From JBKHYG01 sp046565595 (GTDB taxonomy: Bacteria > Actinomycetota > AC-67), in contig JBKHYG010000012.1 of the NCBI GenBank assembly GCA_046565595.1, positions 1-6,944 on the forward strand: 6,944 bases of DNA, read 5' to 3'. The position numbers and the translations under genes were made by a program. The first letter of the stretch is position 1. Each line of letters starts with the position of its first letter. Shown one piece after another: positions 6,401 to 6,944 of the stretch. The notes beneath the pieces were generated by a model, which was not told where the DNA came from, searched no databases, and worked only from the letters and a program-made list of their open reading frames with translations.

Positions 6401-6469
6401 GCCGCTTTCCTCCACAGGTGGTATCGGCGGGGGGCAACCGGTCCTTGAGTATCTATATCGGGCGGCTGT
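6401..6469 (-). other. 69-nt gap between prepilin peptidase and pilM
   Basis: Non-coding stretch with the pilM ribosome site at its pilM end. On the minus strand an AT-rich patch, TATAGATACT (6449-6458), looks like a possible -10 element, but no -35 at proper spacing was found. No terminator hairpin with a T-run is visible, so read-through from the peptidase gene is plausible. Confidence 0.4.
6409..6413 (-). promoter_or_regulatory. Ribosome binding site of pilM
   Basis: GGAGG on the minus strand, 8 nt before ATG 6400. It overlaps the alternative in-frame GTG (6413-6415), so it decides the start in favour of the ATG. Confidence 0.75.
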
Positions 6470-6944
6470 TCATGGCCCGAGCCAGAGCTCCACGAGGGGA
6501 TCTCCCCACCAGAGCGCGATGAGGGTGCCGACGACCAGGAAGGGCCCGAACGGGATCTTGGTCTTGCGCCCCGCCCGTTTCGCGAGGATCAACCCGAGGC
6601 TCACCAGCGCTCCAAGCATGAAGGCCAACAGCAGGCCGATGAAAGCCCGTGCTTCTCCCCTATCCAGCAGGCCCATCCCGAAAGCCAGAGAAGGTACGAG
6701 TTTCACATCGCCAAGGCCGATACCGGCCGGGGTGATCAGCGCTATCAGCAGGAAGACCACTGCGGCTATGCCGGCGGTGGCGATGGCTCTGATCCAGGCG
6801 GAGCCTGGCGTTCCCAACAGCACCGCGAGGCCACCTGCTGCTGGCATCAGCACCGCAAGCGGGATGGTCAGAGCATCCGGTAGCCGGGTTGTCTCGAGGT
6901 CGATCACGGCCAGGGTCACCGACACGAACACCAGCGGGAGGATC
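6470..6944 (-). CDS. Prepilin peptidase (type IV leader peptidase), C-terminal part, cut by right edge
   Basis: Polytopic membrane aspartic protease (family A24) that removes the leader peptide of prepilins and often N-methylates the new terminus. Only the last 157 residues are inside the window; the frame is open to the right edge, so the start and the N-terminal methyltransferase/zinc part are not seen. Both catalytic aspartates are visible: Asp15 in AVIDLETTRLPDALT and Asp79 in GIGLGDVKL (numbering from the first complete codon in the window). The conserved KIPFGPFL block is near the end (about 129-136). Several hydrophobic segments of membrane-helix length lie between them. The GTG at 6929-6931 is an internal Val codon, not a start. 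It lies upstream of pilM in the same direction, so it probably belongs to the same pilus locus. The usual symbol would be pilD, withheld because the N-terminus is missing. Confidence 0.92.
   Translation of the reverse strand, partial: ILPLVFVSVTLAVIDLETTRLPDALTIPLAVLMPAAGGLAVLLGTPGSAWIRAIATAGIAAVVFLLIALITPAGIGLGDVKLVPSLAFGMGLLDRGEARAFIGLLLAFMLGALVSLGLILAKRAGRKTKIPFGPFLVVGTLIALWWGDPLVELWLGP

Noticed and set aside
6449..6458. Possible -10 promoter element (TATAGATACT on the minus strand) before pilM
   Set aside because: No -35-like hexamer at 16-18 nt spacing was found; an AT-rich patch alone is weak evidence, so it is only mentioned in the gap entry.
6401..6469. Inverted repeats GCCGC/GCGGC and ACCGGT in the pilM gap
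   Set aside because: Arms of 5-6 bases in GC-rich DNA, one pair over 50 nt apart; expected by chance.
1..6944. Mobile element, CRISPR array, RNA gene or novel defence system
   Set aside because: No spaced direct repeats, transposase or integrase motifs, tRNA-like folds or unexplained coding regions were found; nearly every base belongs to a recognisable gene.

Overview
The window is a compact GC-rich bacterial chromosomal segment. It is almost entirely one minus-strand gene train plus the end of one plus-strand gene. Read in the direction of transcription (right to left) the order is: prepilin peptidase (cut by the right edge), pilM, pilN, pilO, a PilP-like gene, aroC, aroK, aroB, aroQ. At the left edge the 3' end of a lysyl-oxidase-like gene runs the other way and meets aroQ tail to tail.

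The right half (about 3571-6944) encodes type IV pilus parts. These are the membrane protease that would process prepilins and the PilM/PilN/PilO alignment subcomplex, followed by a small membrane-anchored protein with the RDPF motif and beta-rich C-terminal domain expected of PilP/GspC-type proteins. The left half (393-3524) encodes four shikimate/chorismate enzymes: 3-dehydroquinate synthase (AroB), type II 3-dehydroquinase (AroQ), shikimate kinase (AroK) and chorismate synthase (AroC). The steps not seen here are DAHP synthase, shikimate dehydrogenase (aroE) and EPSP synthase (aroA).

From pilM to aroQ the genes touch or overlap (ATGA or TGATG junctions, one 3-nt gap), so they look translationally coupled and probably co-transcribed. 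The only two real gaps are 69 nt before pilM and 46 nt between the PilP-like gene and aroC. The second gap contains a perfect 8-bp inverted repeat ending on the A of the aroC start codon, and it is the one non-coding element that stands out.

The organism is inferred, not proven. The GC-rich codon use, the AroQ sequence that resembles the actinobacterial type, a PilP-like protein with no lipobox, no secretin gene after it, and a lysyl-oxidase-like gene together suggest a deep-branching actinobacterium (for example Acidimicrobiia or relatives).

I see no mobile element, CRISPR array, tRNA, rRNA or defence locus. This is a conserved housekeeping/pilus region rather than a new accessory system. 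The points most worth a second look are the hairpin before aroC, the PilP-like protein without a secretin neighbour, the pil-aro linkage, and the lysyl-oxidase-like C-terminus.
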